A program made the position numbers and the translations under genes. A stretch of 64,000 bases of DNA, taken from Nereocystis luetkeana (lineage: Eukaryota > Sar > Phaeophyceae > Laminariales > Laminariaceae). The notes under the pieces were generated by a model that was given only the letters and a program-made list of their open reading frames with translations, was not told the DNA's origin and searched no databases. Shown here one piece after another: positions 12,190 through 23,664 of the stretch; within the stretch, counting starts at the first letter, position 1; every line of letters starts with the position of its first letter. The stretch spans positions 21,358,933 to 21,422,932 of the forward strand of contig JARUPZ010000001.1 in assembly GCA_031213475.1 (NCBI GenBank), read 5' to 3'.

Positions 12190-14280
12190 GTAGATTTCAA
12201 GCGAAATGGCTTAGTGTGGTCGTCACTCGATATTTAGGTTTGTTACTCCATTCCGTATCGAAACGAAGGTGCGTTTTAGGGCCTACTTAGGCGAGGCAGT
12301 GAGATCGCAGCTAAAAAAAAAAAAACTCATCTGTGTGCTGGTGGTGCAGTGAGCGAACATTGAATGGCATTTCGGGCACTTGATAGGCACCATACCAGGT
12401 TGTAGTTGCGTGAGTGGCGAAAAAACGGAGTTGGTGGAAAATCGGCTGCACCAAGTATGGGTCCCATCTTAAATACAGACACGAGCGGTGCAACTGCACA
12501 AGACGTGGGGAGAGCAACAGCGAGAGTAATGCCAAAATCGAACGGGGTACCTGACGTCCACGGCAGACTTCGGGATGCCTATGGCAAAGCTTTTCCACGG
12601 ACTACACCGGCTCACATTAACGTGTTATTAGTTATCAGTCTTCCCCGACGTCTTGGGTAAGTACAATAGTGTGCCCAAGAAGAGTAGTTCCAGCCATACA
12701 TATTCCCCTTCTATGTCCGGGTTAAATCCGAGGGCACACCATGGACAATATTGTCGCCAAGTAATGAACTTGTACTCTTATACGAATGCTTGTTTATTCT
12801 TCGGCCAATTTGTATATTGAAAATATACGAACCCCTTCCAAGATCGCTGTCCCGTTTTGGGGGCAAACTATTAGACTTTGACAGTTTAGTTGTTGTGCTC
12901 CTGTTTAGTTTGTCTTCGAAATTTATTTTTTCGCCGTAGACATCTGAAAGTGCGAATAACATCTATTTTCCCGATAACTCACAGCAGGTCATTATCCCAA
13001 TATTGTGGCGATGTACTCGTAGTTGAAATCAAACACAAGACGAGAGAGTGAACAAGAGACATCATATGTAAATGGGCGCTCTATCTACCCGTTATACCTC
13101 TGGCCAACCATTTTACCCGAATAGTGCCGTTCAGGCAAACCTGGATGATCACTACCATCGTTGTAGTTGTGTACAGCCCAAAACTTCCGGAACGTCACAA
13201 CAGGGTACATGTATGATTTTCCGTAACAGAAAATATCAGCGAGTAACGACAACATCAGTGCTGGTTCCGAGAGAGCTTTGTCAATAGATAAATGGTGCCA
13301 TGCCTCAATTCGAATATATATTGCGTTTTTCCTGTAGTTCTTCCGCCCTATTCCGTGTAGGATTAAACCAGAGTCTGACCTCAACTCAGCAATCTAGAAG
13401 CATAAATAATATGGCCCACCCTGTTGACGGCGCTGGACACCCCACACCCAACTCGGAAAGTCCGCTCGCCCATTCAGGCTTGTTTCCACGAGAAATATAT
13501 TCTCTGAATCAGCCAAAACCAACAAACAAGTTCACGGTTAGACGCTTTCTGCTGTATTTCCTCATCGAGGAAGTCCCATCGCCTACCTGTTCCAAAAGCT
13601 TCTGTCCAAACGCCATGCACTAATCATATGACGTGTTTGTTATTGACACTTGGGTTTTTTAATGGATACATGAGCTATGATAAGCGTGCCATATTGTCTC
13701 CCGACCTCTGTCCGCTTCGTAAGCTTGTGGATGTTCGTTACGGAGATAGGCGTGAATACACCCCAGGAAAGTCGTTGGTGCAGAACGAGTATTTTCGACG
13801 TGAAAAGGTTGAGTCACCTATACCCGGGAGTGAGGAGCCCCTCCATGAAGTAGAAACCCATCGTATTCGAAATATTAATAGACTTTATACCAGCAGATTA
13901 AACAGCCTCGACCGAACTATAGGTTTATAGTGCGAGGTACGCGGAAACTCTATCACGAATGGGTCTTTCCGTTTCGAGTGCCATATGGGTTTTTCGAACG
14001 GCACAACGGTGATACCGGTAGAGTGTTTTACATACCAATAAAATGTTCATTCAGAGTAGTGCCTCGTATACCTCAACTCGACAATCGTTGTCATGGAGCA
14101 GGTATACGTGTGCAAAGCGTGCGCAAGCAGTTGGTTTGTCTTTTTTTCGCGATTAGTACAACAACGGTAACTTTATCATTCGGTCGTGGTACATGGTAGG
14201 TTGGAACGCCCCGCGGTTGTGGTTTATAGTCCCGGTTCTGGCCGGAACAGCCACAACATGATAATAATGAGTCATCTCCT
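12190..14280. other. No recognisable gene
   Basis: Moderate-length frames (for example 13628-13930 plus, 100 codons) have no motif, splice context or repeat match that I could identify. An A run lies at 12314-12325. Confidence 0.4.
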
Positions 14281-14286
14281 TCGGCA

Positions 14287-14338
14287 TAATATACTTTCGA
14301 CTTCCGGAGTTCTAATATACTTTCGACTTCCGGAGTTC
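14287..14338 (+). repeat. 26-bp perfect tandem duplication
   Basis: The 26-bp unit beginning TAATATACTTTCG and ending CGGAGTTC occurs twice, head to tail and without mismatch (14287-14312 and 14313-14338). A recent slippage or repair duplication is likely. Confidence 0.95.
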
Positions 14339-14344
14339 TGCAGT

Positions 14345-16240
14345 ATCATAGTATCATGCATGCCAGGGATTTAGCGTTTATTGAGCGCAGCGTGCCCAGT
14401 ACGCCTACCAACCCAAAGCCTCCACACAACTGCCAATCCGTTCGAGTACCACCAGCCATAATATTCATTAACAGTGGTAAAAATCATCCCCCCATGAAAG
14501 CGCTGGACGGCGAAGGAATAGAGCGGGTGTAAACGAACAGGTACGGAACAGTGGTATTAGCCGCAGACGCACACCCGGTTTGATTCTCGACCTGTTGGGC
14601 ATAGTTCCGTTTCAATCGTCAGCAAACGACGCCGTGATGGGACCGATAAAGAGGACGACGTCGGGAGATTGATCAAGGAAGCACAATTATGCACGAGAGG
14701 ACAAACTACAAAACCCCCCTGCCAGACCCTTGTTGTCTTGCATAGCAGGTAAACTCTACGTTGCCCGCTGCCTACAACAGTACTATCACTCACCAAAAGT
14801 AGCAATAGCGATGGCGGGCGATCGGCGAACTTGGTAGACGGTCGAGCGAGATAAAATACATTTATATGTACAGCCGTCGGTCAGCCGCCGTCGACCGCTG
14901 AGTCGCTGTCTCTGCTGACGTAACCTCAACATAGTCCTAAACAAGATAGCATCCGTTGAAAGAAAACAAAAATATCCAAGATATGGTCTAGGTATTTACT
15001 ATTGTGGTTCGGTTTGCTTGTGTTTTCCCTTGGGTCTAGGGGTCGGTTCTAACGAGCGAATGCACTAGCAAAAAACGAAACAATCTTGCTATTTTCGCCA
15101 GTCAACTATCCTAAAAAGCTCCCCAAACCTTACCTCGTGAAACACTGGACATGTATGTGGCAATATTTGGTAAATGTTCAGATCGTAACGCCCTCGAGTT
15201 TGATTCAGACACCTTGCAGCAGCAGCAGGTAGCCGACGGCACGCCAATACTATGTTTGGGCAAAATGCTCCCGCAAAAAGGACGCCAGGCACAGCCCATG
15301 TACCCCAGAGGTCGGCAGTCTTCCCAGCCCGGCCAACTCCCCGCGGACAAGCTGGGACGGCTGCTGTTGGTCATTCGTTTTTAGTCGCCATAAAAAAACT
15401 ACACCCATGTCGCATTCAAACGGGGCTCACGGCCAGTGACGCCAGCCTTGTCATCGCTGTTGTTAATGCCACCGTTCACCCTCCGTATCTCCTTCTCTTG
15501 CACAAGTTAGAGCGAGTCTAGCCTGCGACGTCGAAGGGGTAGTATGGCTTGTACAACCTCGCCTTGGCGTTATCGGGGTAAACAAACAAGTCCAATAATA
15601 ATAGCAGAAATCACTTTCCAAACACTTGCCAACGAAGCAGAACGGAAGTACCCAGAAGACACTCTCGACATTCGTGCTGTTTTGGCAAGTACAAATAACA
15701 ACTTCTTCCATGAACTTGTTAACTTGGCAAGAAGCTTGCCAAATACCTCTCGTTCGACATGCCCCTCTATCTTACTATACATATATGTAGTGGTATTGTT
15801 TTTCAGTTCGTTCTACGGTACTATTCGTAAGTCCCTCATTCAGCATGCACCGTTTGGGGTCGGGCCGAGGGAGTCCATCACGACCCGCAACGGAGTAGCA
15901 GCATTCTCCAGGCCATCGAACGTCTTTGGCTGGGTAGAGGGAAAACCATGCGCGGTCAGACTGGTTGCTCGTTCGCTTTGAAGACCGCGTGGAGTAGTCG
16001 TTACGATTTGACTATCTGATTTGTACACCTAGGGGTTCCTCCCTAAGGAGTGTGAGTACGTCACAGCAGTAAGCGCTACATGGACAGACCGAGAAATAGA
16101 GGGGTAGGCCACAGTGAGGGTACGCATGCACGACCGGGAGCGTGGGAGTGTCCTAACTGGCTGGGTTGGCTGCATCCGTTCAACGGAAACGAAAGAACGC
16201 ACGGGGCTGCCAAACGGAAAGCCACATTCGGCCAAATCTT
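14345..16240. other. No recognisable gene; contains a cluster of TTGGCAAG sites
   Basis: A 145-codon plus frame (15544-15981) has no motif I can name. The only structure noticed is the cluster of palindromic half-sites at 15625-15742, listed separately. Confidence 0.4.
15625..15742. repeat. Cluster of four TTGGCAAG / CTTGCCAA sites
   Basis: The 8-mer occurs at 15625-15632 (CTTGCCAA), 15682-15689 (TTGGCAAG), 15724-15731 (TTGGCAAG) and 15735-15742 (CTTGCCAA). The last two form a perfect 8-bp inverted repeat with a 3-nt centre, and the first two form a larger inverted pair. It could be a binding-site cluster or the remains of a hairpin; function unknown. Confidence 0.5.
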
Positions 16241-16244
16241 GAGA

Positions 16245-16395
16245 AGTGCATTTGTCGTTCCTGTCGTATGCAGTATGATGGCACGGCATTGCATTGTCTA
16301 CTTTCGTGGATGCAAAACGGTGGGCTACTGTATATATATACAGTACTTACGAGTATGAGGTGTATTTTTGTGACCACAGTACTTGAATCTCTTTA
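16245..16395 (+). repeat. LINE 3'-end module, left half (split by LTR element)
   Basis: This begins with the family landmarks TCGTTCCTGTCGTAT and GTATGATGGCACGGCATTGCATTG and ends with GTGACCACAGTACTTGAATCTCTTTA. Other copies continue from this point directly into the segment now found at 20405-20470. The copy is therefore interrupted by the LTR element inserted at the CTTTA target. Confidence 0.85.
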
Positions 16396-16657
16396 TGTTG
16401 ACTGTGCTCAAGAACACGATCCGTAAGATCCATCGTAGATTGAGGAGTTCCATGCTGAAAAGGGATTCTGGTGGTAGGGTATTGGGATGTCGGGGTAACG
16501 TGTACCCCACCAATACCACTCGTTAGATGTAGCTCCATAGGAGGCGAGTCAGCTCGACAGCTCGGATGTATAATATAAGATGAGTTCCGTGATATTGTCT
16601 GGAGCAACCACGCGTTCCCGTGCCAGCTGCGTCTATACCTTTAGAGATCAATCAACA
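16396..16657 (+). repeat. 5' LTR of the pol-less element
   Basis: 262 bp, TGTTGA...TCAACA. It contains TATAATATAAG near 16570, a candidate TATA element. The near-identical partner is at 20143-20404. Confidence 0.9.
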
Positions 16658-16799
16658 CACTAGTGAAGAACCGGTGATCTTCTATTGGCAAGCGTGGCCC
16701 AGGCCAACCTAGAGAGGTGGGAACCTTCCGGCATGTCTGGTTTAGATGGCGTGTCTAGTCTGGAAGTCAACGTGGGAAATTAGTAGAATATGCATGTAT

Positions 16800-17610
16800 A
16801 TGCATGTAGAGAAGCTGTTGCTGCGGATGATCCCGGAGAGGATCGAGGTCCTGGTGGAAAGGACATAAGAGAAGAAGAAGAAGATGCCGCACCAGAAGCA
16901 GCAGCGATCCCAGCAGGGCCAAGTTTGAGCCGGACCGGGTAGATTCGCTTGGCACTGGTGGCGAAGGCTCTGGAGAGCAACTGTTGCAGGGGCAACAGCA
17001 CCTCCAGTAGCACCATCGCAACAGCAGCAGTCAGAGGACTGCTGCGCCTGTTGCGACGATGAAGCGCACGCAGCAACCACCGTTATCGCCGCCGCCGTCA
17101 CCACCGCCGCCGCAACCGCCGTCTTCGCTACCGCCGCTGCCGCCGCCGTCGTCTCGACCGCCGCGTTTCCGTCGATGCTGCAACACCCCAGGAGAGCCAG
17201 GTATCTGCCTGAATCTATCTGTGGGTTCGTTTCGCGCTGGCGAAGTAGAAGTATAAATTAATAAGGATATATGAGAGGGTGAAGGACGAGTATGTGTATC
17301 GCCGGGAGGAGCAGGGTGGAAGGTGGAGACCGCGGGTGGAAGCTGAAAGTGTTTTAGGCAAAATCGTTTTCCTGGACTGCTGAAACACAGCGCCCGCAGG
17401 TGGTTGATGGAGGGGGGACGTTGCCCCCGAGGAAGGAGATGAAGGAGAGTGAGGATGGGCGCAGGGGGGGGAATCTGCATCTGCTGTACGGGATCAGCGC
17501 ACGGGCGCGACAGGATGCACTGCCCCAAGCGAGAGAGGGTGAAAGAGAAGAGACCGAGGCGCCACCAGCAAGGACTTACGTCCGCAACAGGCACGTTTGA
17601 CTTTGTTGAT
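16800..17610 (+). other. GC-rich, low-complexity 5' interior of the LTR element
   Basis: The plus strand carries runs of AGCAGC, CCGCCG and similar triplets that open proline- and alanine-rich frames on plus and glycine-rich frames on minus (a 217-codon minus frame at 17031-17684). These are likely composition artefacts. A degenerate gag origin is possible because of the position next to the 5' LTR, but no zinc knuckle was found. Confidence 0.35.
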
Positions 17611-18280
17611 TGTTTGCTGTCGGTAATTTCCGTTTTTAGATTTATTTCATATCGATTTAAGAGTGGCAGATAATATCCGAACATCGCGATTGAGAATTGA
17701 GAATGTTGGAATTAGAATGAGATGCACAGACGTGTTTGTATATAGCTTCCCTCACTGAAGTTATTATGTAGACGATTGCAGGACAATGACGTCTGTCTGT
17801 TTTATAGTTGACTGGTCGAGGGCTCTGGTTGGGCATCGATGCTGGTGTGAGTACGAGATGAAAGTAAAGTATATGCGAAAGCGTAAAATTCGAGTTGTGG
17901 CTGAGGATTCGGGGGAGAATGAAGTATCGAAGATAAATGCACAAAGTTGGCGCCGAGTTAAGTTGCATTGATGTACTGGGCATGGAAGCCGATACGCGCT
18001 GATGCTGGATGTTTTTTTAATTGAGTTGTTTGCCCAGCACAGTACCATCATGCCCATCGCGTTGCTCGGCCTGCGGAGCACCACAATGTCAAGATGTATC
18101 TGGTACAAGCATCTGTATTTTATGCAATTATTATTGAACAATGAACAATGAAGGTTTCGTTACGATATTCATACTGCTGTATGCCTGCGACCGATACGTG
18201 GCGTTCATTTCATGTGGCGAAAAAACGTGTGTCTCTCAGCTCTTCCCTATCCAACCCGTTTTCCCCCCATCTAACAGTGA

Positions 18281-18400
18281 CTGAGTAGCTCAGTGGTCCA
18301 TTCCTTCTAAGCTACGCCGAATGAGTGGTCTAGCAGGTAGTGCTGTATAATTCCCAAGGGTGGGTCGGGGGTTCGAATCTCGCCGAATTTCGTAATTTGT
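18281..18400 (+). repeat. tRNA-like sequence (possible SINE head) inside the LTR element
   Basis: A candidate A box, TGGTCTAGCAGG (18326-18337), lies 44 nt before a B-box match, GGTTCGAATCT (18370-18380). A second A-box-like TAGCTCAGTGG sits at 18286-18296. The spacing suits an internal pol III promoter. It does not fold into an obvious intact tRNA by eye, so I read it as a tRNA-derived repeat. I saw only one copy in the window. Confidence 0.5.
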
Positions 18401-20142
18401 GCTTTTCGAGCGTGCGCGCTGGAGACAATACGAATGATTATGATAGTGTGCCTCCAGACACCAGTAGCGATTGCCGAGGGGAGGGCCCCGGAGATCACTG
18501 TTACCTAGTTGGGCAAATATGGGCATGAGATGCAGGTTACAGTTTTGTCTGAGCATCTATGTATGTGTTGAACCCTTGAGCCCAACTACGTACAGCAACA
18601 CGTTAGTTGAGACTCCGTTAGTTTGCGGCATTCCACATATTTAGATCTTCACACGCGGACATCTCGTTTTGAAGTTTTTGAGTTGATGTGTAGGACCACC
18701 CATGCTACTTGATACCAGGTACGTATCAAAAGGCGAGATGCTCGTATGCGAACGGGGTAATATTCAATAAGAGTACAGCAGCAGAAGTAGAATGGAAAGA
18801 GAAACATCCGGGTATATGTAGTGGTCGAGGAATACATGGATTTGATGTGGGACTAGATATTCTCGTTGACAAGCATCTGTTTATTTACAGTCGCATTTGA
18901 AACTTTAGTGGTAAAGAGACGTTGGAAAGCTGTTAACACATGGGAAGAGCGAAACACCCAATGCAGACCTAATCGCTCGATTGCACGCCCCATTACTTGT
19001 TGTGTGTGTCGGGTCATAACTGCGGAGGCGACGTTTGATTCACCCAGGAGGATAAGCTGGATGACCCGAGATGCGGCGACGCCACGACACCGGACGGAGA
19101 GGCAGCCGCGGCGGAGGCAACAACATCAGTAGTGTCTGGGGTATCGGGGTGGTTTTTAATGGAATGTGATTGCCTGTGAATCTGGATGAATGATTTCATT
19201 GTTTTTTGTTTTCGAATTGTGTTTCCGGTCGATTTGGATTCCACGAGAGTTTTTGGTATTTTCCGAGTGGTCGCAACGTCAAATATTCTTCTAGTGGGGA
19301 AACCTATGTGCTATCTCGCATTACCGTCGCGATCTGTGTATCTATGGCGGGAGTAGGGGATAAGGGGAGACTCTTGTCCGGAGGAACGGGGTTCCTCGCG
19401 ATCTCTGGCATTAAGTTTCTTGAATTGTTTTTTTTTATTGGCATGACCACTCCTGTGGTATTTTTCTGATGATACTTGTGATTTACCTGGTAGGTTTTTG
19501 ACAAGGCTGAAGTGAGACTAGGAAGCGCCTGGGGGCGTGTGCGGTCCACATAAAAATGTTTTCTGACGAGGGAAGGTTTGGATAGAAGTTCGGAATACTG
19601 AGAGAGAGGTTGGTAGGACTGAACACTGAAATGCCAGGGGGTGCATACGGTTCGGATTGAATACTTTTCGTTTTCGGTTTTTGGTAACTAACACGCTGAT
19701 TATTTGTCGACAGGATTGGAATTTCTACAATTACGTTCGAGTCGATTTGCGTTTTACATTTTCTTGAAAGTGGACGAATATACTTGGATCAATTCCGCGG
19801 ACAACGCCGTTTTACCTGGCTGAATCCCGAGAAGAGTGCCGTTTTACCTGGCATTGGATTTCGAGAGTTTTACATGTTTGAAACAGAGAGGCTTTGGATT
19901 TGATCGTTTGAATAATGATATGACGATTTGAGTGTTGACTCGAGGACTTGATTTTTGAGTTGCAGATTGGAGTTTTGAGTTTCTGAGTTTGGTATGAGGT
20001 GATTCTGATATTGCGATCTATCAACCCTGCTATTTCGTGCCTTGTCATGCACCGGAACAGGGGGGACATTGGTAGGGTCGTGTACAGTGTTACCGACCTG
20101 GGGGGATATTGGAGTATGGTCGTGTATAGTGAGCAGGGGGGA

Positions 20143-20404
20143 TGTTGACTGTGCTCAAGAACACGATCCGTAAGACCCATCGTAGATTGAGGAGTTCCAT
20201 GCTGAACAGGGATTCTGGTTGTAAGGTATTGGGATGTCGGGGTAACGTGTACCCCACCAATACCACTCGTTAGATGTAGCTCCATAGGAGGCGAGTCAGC
20301 TCGACAGCTCGGATGTATAATATAAGATGAGTTCCGTGATATTGTCTGGAGCAACCACGCGTTCCCGTGCCAGCTGCGTCCATACCTTTAGAGATCAATC
20401 AACA
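20143..20404 (+). repeat. 3' LTR of the pol-less element
   Basis: 262 bp, same termini as the left LTR, immediately preceded by the purine tract and followed by target duplicate CTTTA. Confidence 0.9.
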
Positions 20405-20470
20405 CTTTATGACTCAAGGATCGGCACGGACACTGGTTGTGCTGGATGCCAACGGGAAATCACATAGATT
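20405..20470 (+). repeat. LINE 3'-end module, right half
   Basis: CTTTATGACTCAAGGATCG followed by GCACGGACACTGGTTGTGCT is the family 3' terminal segment, continuing the copy that starts at 16245. Removal of the LTR element plus one CTTTA restores a continuous copy. Confidence 0.85.
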
Positions 20471-20494
20471 CAACACATAGTGGTGCCTGTCACA

Positions 20495-20790
20495 TCCCCT
20501 GCGGGGGGGGCATGACAGTATAATAATCATCTCCTCTTTCGAGTTGTTTGTCCCCTTGTTTCATATAATGTGCATGTCGTTTCCTGTCGTATCCGGTTTG
20601 ATGACACGACATTCCATTATCTACTCGGTTTGCTGGATACAGATGTAATGTCTCCAGTGTTTGTAGTAGCTCTGTTGCGTGGTTTCGTTCTCACATAATA
20701 ACGTGTACATGTCTCGGAGTTAAGGATCGCACGCTGGCTGTGCTGGGGGTGGGCGGGTTGACTAGAAAGAACGTTTTAGTGTGAAGAAGA
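20495..20790 (+). repeat. LINE 3'-end module, second adjacent copy
   Basis: It starts with a G-run CATGACAG motif like the one in the LINE 3' UTR, continues with ATAATGTGCATGTCG and TTTGATGACACGACATTCCATT, and ends AAGGATCGCACGCTGGCTGTG. It is more diverged than the preceding copy. Confidence 0.7.
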
Positions 20791-20799
20791 TTCACACTG

Positions 20800-22150
20800 T
20801 CGCCCACACGGAGCATCTTATATGGCGGTCTCATCGGTGCACACTCCCGGGATGATAAAAAGCTTTGGCATGTAGTATAAGAGCCGACGGAAGGTGTCTA
20901 TAGAGGCATGGAGACCCAGGCAGGAACCAGAAAAGCTGGAGACCGCCCTGATCTAGGGCCATCCACCAGTAGTAACACGGTCAAAGCCTTGATGCAGTTT
21001 CCAGTGGTGTCATCACGTGCCTTGAAAATTGCAGTTCATCGGGGTACCGCCCTTTTCAGACCGCCTCGTCGAGGGACGCCCACCACTGTTGTATTTGCTG
21101 AGCAACGAAACACCTGGTACTGCTCAGAGCGCGTAGCGTGGGTAGGCGTTATGAGAAGCGATTCCACGAGGAAAACAAGACCTGAAGTCCAATCGAGATA
21201 AAATGGGGAGTCAGGAGGAGAGGACGCTGTGTGAAGTCGGATTTGAGTGCAGCCTATTAATAGGAAGAAAAGAGAAGGAGAAAAATACACGAAAGGGTTC
21301 AAAACAGAACCAACGACATAATGCTAAAAGCGGAAGTACGATTCGTATTCTGACTGAAACTTGAGCGAATAAGTACTGGTCGACATTTTGTGATTTGAAA
21401 CACAGAAACACGCATTTGAACTTGGTTCCGGCAAGACAGAAAACGTGGTATAGGGTTCGCAAGTCAAGGCACACACACGTTCTAGAGCCGTACCATCACT
21501 TCGGGGTGCAAACGACCGTCCAAGCTCATTTTTACGGCTCGAGGGTATCCACAATCCACAGGCCACCTCTAATTGCGAGAAGCTGAGTAGGTTTCAGGCT
21601 TCAGTAGTCTGCTAAAGCAGACACTAGCACATACATAACTGAGCAAAGATCCAGCCCGCCACGCAGCGCTTTAAGCCATACGTGCTGATTTTCTCACAAT
21701 GAATATTGTCGCCAATATCAGAGGTAGCCGAGGGACCCTCAGCAGTATCTACCGAGACTAGACCACGAGCAAGGTAGGCTGCTGTTGGACTGCCACGTGC
21801 AGGATTTCTAAGGTTGCAGGGGGCAGTGCGGACATGCATAGCCTAGGTTTTGGTCTTGCTCATAGTTTCAACCGCCCCTACCTCCGGTATGATGCTAAGT
21901 GCGTTGTATATTTTTCCAAGGGAAGCTCTTTTATCCCTGAGATTTGCTTGGGCCTCGTTGTGGATTTTTTCTCGTGGTCCATTCAGTAAATAAATGTTTC
22001 TTCAAGACCTGCATAAACGACAAGTTTTGGTCGTGGAATTTATTCTGTCGCTTGGGTTGATTTGCATCACAGTGGTTCAAACATGAGTTACCATGCAGAA
22101 TTGAATTCCCCAACAAGCAGTCTGTTTAGGTGCTTACGTCGCCCTCTGGA
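20800..22150. other. No recognisable gene
   Basis: Contains frames of 80-100 codons (for example 20908-21201 plus) with no motif recognised. Confidence 0.4.
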
Positions 22151-22159
22151 TGATTTTGC

Positions 22160-22525
22160 TGGGTGAGTTCGTCCTAGACCATCTCTGGTATACTCCTGAA
22201 ACCAAAGCAAACCCCGAAACCATGTGGCGTGTCGAACACCGCGTTCAGAGGCGAAATATGGGCAGCGAAAGGCCCCACGTCCCGTAGCGCAGAGTAGTCC
22301 GCCCGCGTCGCCTCGAACAATTACATGCCCGTCGCAAACGCCCATTGTTTTTCACCATCACCCACCTCGCAAACCCCACACAAGTACCGGAAGGTCACAA
22401 CGTTGCTAATAAGTCCGGTCGTTTTACCGTCTTGACTTCTGACTCAGACTGAGTGCGACTTTGGGGCTGCGCCAGCTAACCACGAGCGATGGCCTCCTCG
22501 GCTGTTCCGGCAGAAATGATCAGCT
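22160..22525 (-). repeat. Diverged repeat R4, minus copy
   Basis: The reverse complement aligns in the same order with 26060-26440: TTTCTGCCGGAACAGCCGAGGAGGC, then GGCGCAGCCCC, GTGAAAAAC..GGGCGTTTGCGACGG, and a TTTGCTTTGGTTTCAGGA end. Element class unknown; the pair is diverged and interrupted by stops on every frame. Confidence 0.5.
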
Positions 22526-22529
22526 GTTA

Positions 22530-23315
22530 GTAAAAATAAACCGGGGGGAAAACGGGCCGTCACTCGCTCGGATGGTTTCCTTTCTTTGTTCGTGGACTCT
22601 TCCGTTCTTGTTTGTGTTTTTTTTTTAATGAAATACGCTGTTCTTCGAACGGGCCAAGAAGTCACACCCTCCACCAAGTTCCATTCCGATCGATTCGAAA
22701 CAATCGAATACTATTCTTCTGTCGCACGACAAAAAAAAACAGCAGTACCAACACACTTAATTAGTACCATATATTGTTTACCTGGTAAAATAGTTGGTTT
22801 TTTGTTATGGTTTGAGTATCGTATTCGAATCCATTCGATTATCTTGGTTGCCATTCATACAAGGAGTTGACGTTTTACTGGTTGTGGCTTGCATTGTCTT
22901 GCAGCCCTCATGTGAGCCATCATGTGTTTCTGGATGTTTATCAAATTTTGTATGTTCTGTTCTAGTACATTTTTTCCTCAGAGGGTAGTGTTCCCACCAC
23001 AATTCGATGGAGCCTGTATTTCGACCATCGTCCCAACATTTTGAGCAATAATACGAGTTGATGCTCGGACAAACATAACACTAACGAAAGTACTGTAGTG
23101 TCGTTTTGTTTTGTTTCAAGAAGTTCCTCCGTCGCGTTTCGCAAAAAATGAGCAGATACTTGAAGTAACTTGAGTAGTGAGCGATTATTTTGCATGTTGG
23201 TTTTGCGAACGGTCTGTCAGACCACTGTGACGTCAAACATCAGGCAAAGGCGACAGCCGGAAGTGGCCAGATTTGAAGACCGAGGGTAGAGGGTAGGATC
23301 AAATTCACAGGTGAA
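22530..23315. other. No recognisable gene
   Basis: Short frames without recognisable family motifs. Confidence 0.4.
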
Positions 23316-23319
23316 TGTA

Positions 23320-23657
23320 CCGGTCGCCCCGGTGGTTCAAGTGGTTAACCTCGAATTCTACTTGATTGAGTCCCGGGTTCGAGCCCCAGGTGGGTCGGAC
23401 TTTGACTTTATTTGCAAAAAATAAAAAAGGATTCAATTGTTGAGAGCGCCTTGCAGCGTGGCTAGGCTCAATTCGATGCGAGTCGACGAGGGAAGAAAAG
23501 GCTGACATTTTCTCGCGATAAAAATGAAGGCACGTTCCGTAGCGGGAACGGGGGAGAAGAGCCTGCTATGTGACCCCGGATCTGAGTTACGAGTTGGAAG
23601 GAGAGAGAGAATATGTGCGAAGATAACAAATGGGATGAGAAAAAATAAAAATAAAAA
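23320..23657 (+). repeat. tRNA-derived SINE, copy 1
   Basis: The head carries an A-box-like GGTGGTTCAAGTGG (23331-23344) and a perfect B box GGTTCGAGCCC (23376-23386), the internal pol III promoter layout of tRNAs. A conserved non-tRNA body follows (landmarks GAGAGCGCCTTGCAGCG, GCGAGTCGACGAGGGAAG, CTCGCGATAAAAATGAAGG, GACCCCGGATCTGAGTTACG), and the copy ends in an A-rich tail. Near-identical to the copies at 25011 and 46128. Confidence 0.9.
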
Positions 23658-23664
23658 CACCACA

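Larger units (their letters stand above)
16396..20404 (+). mobile_element. Complete LTR retrotransposon without recognisable pol (LARD-like)
   Basis: Two direct repeats of exactly 262 bp (16396-16657 and 20143-20404) both begin TGTTGA and end TCAACA, a 6-bp terminal inverted repeat. I count about six mismatches between them. The flanking 5-bp CTTTA (16391-16395 and 20405-20409) is a perfect target-site duplication. A purine tract, GAGCAGGGGGGA (20131-20142), abuts the right LTR, which fixes the element strand as plus. The sequence after the left LTR (starting CACTAGTGAAG) does not show an ordinary TGG-starting primer-binding site. The 3.5-kb interior has no protease, integrase, RT or RNase H motif in any frame I inspected. 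Its first kilobase is rich in GCC/CAG codons and might derive from gag, but I cannot support that. It is probably non-autonomous. Confidence 0.85.

Noticed and set aside
17031..17684. 217-codon minus frame rich in glycine and serine
   Set aside because: Produced by CCG/CAG-rich low complexity in the plus-strand LTR element interior, antisense to the element.
23320..23400. Possible tRNA gene
   Set aside because: A and B boxes are present, but the sequence recurs with the same non-tRNA body and A-rich tail elsewhere and lacks a convincing acceptor stem. A SINE head explains it.
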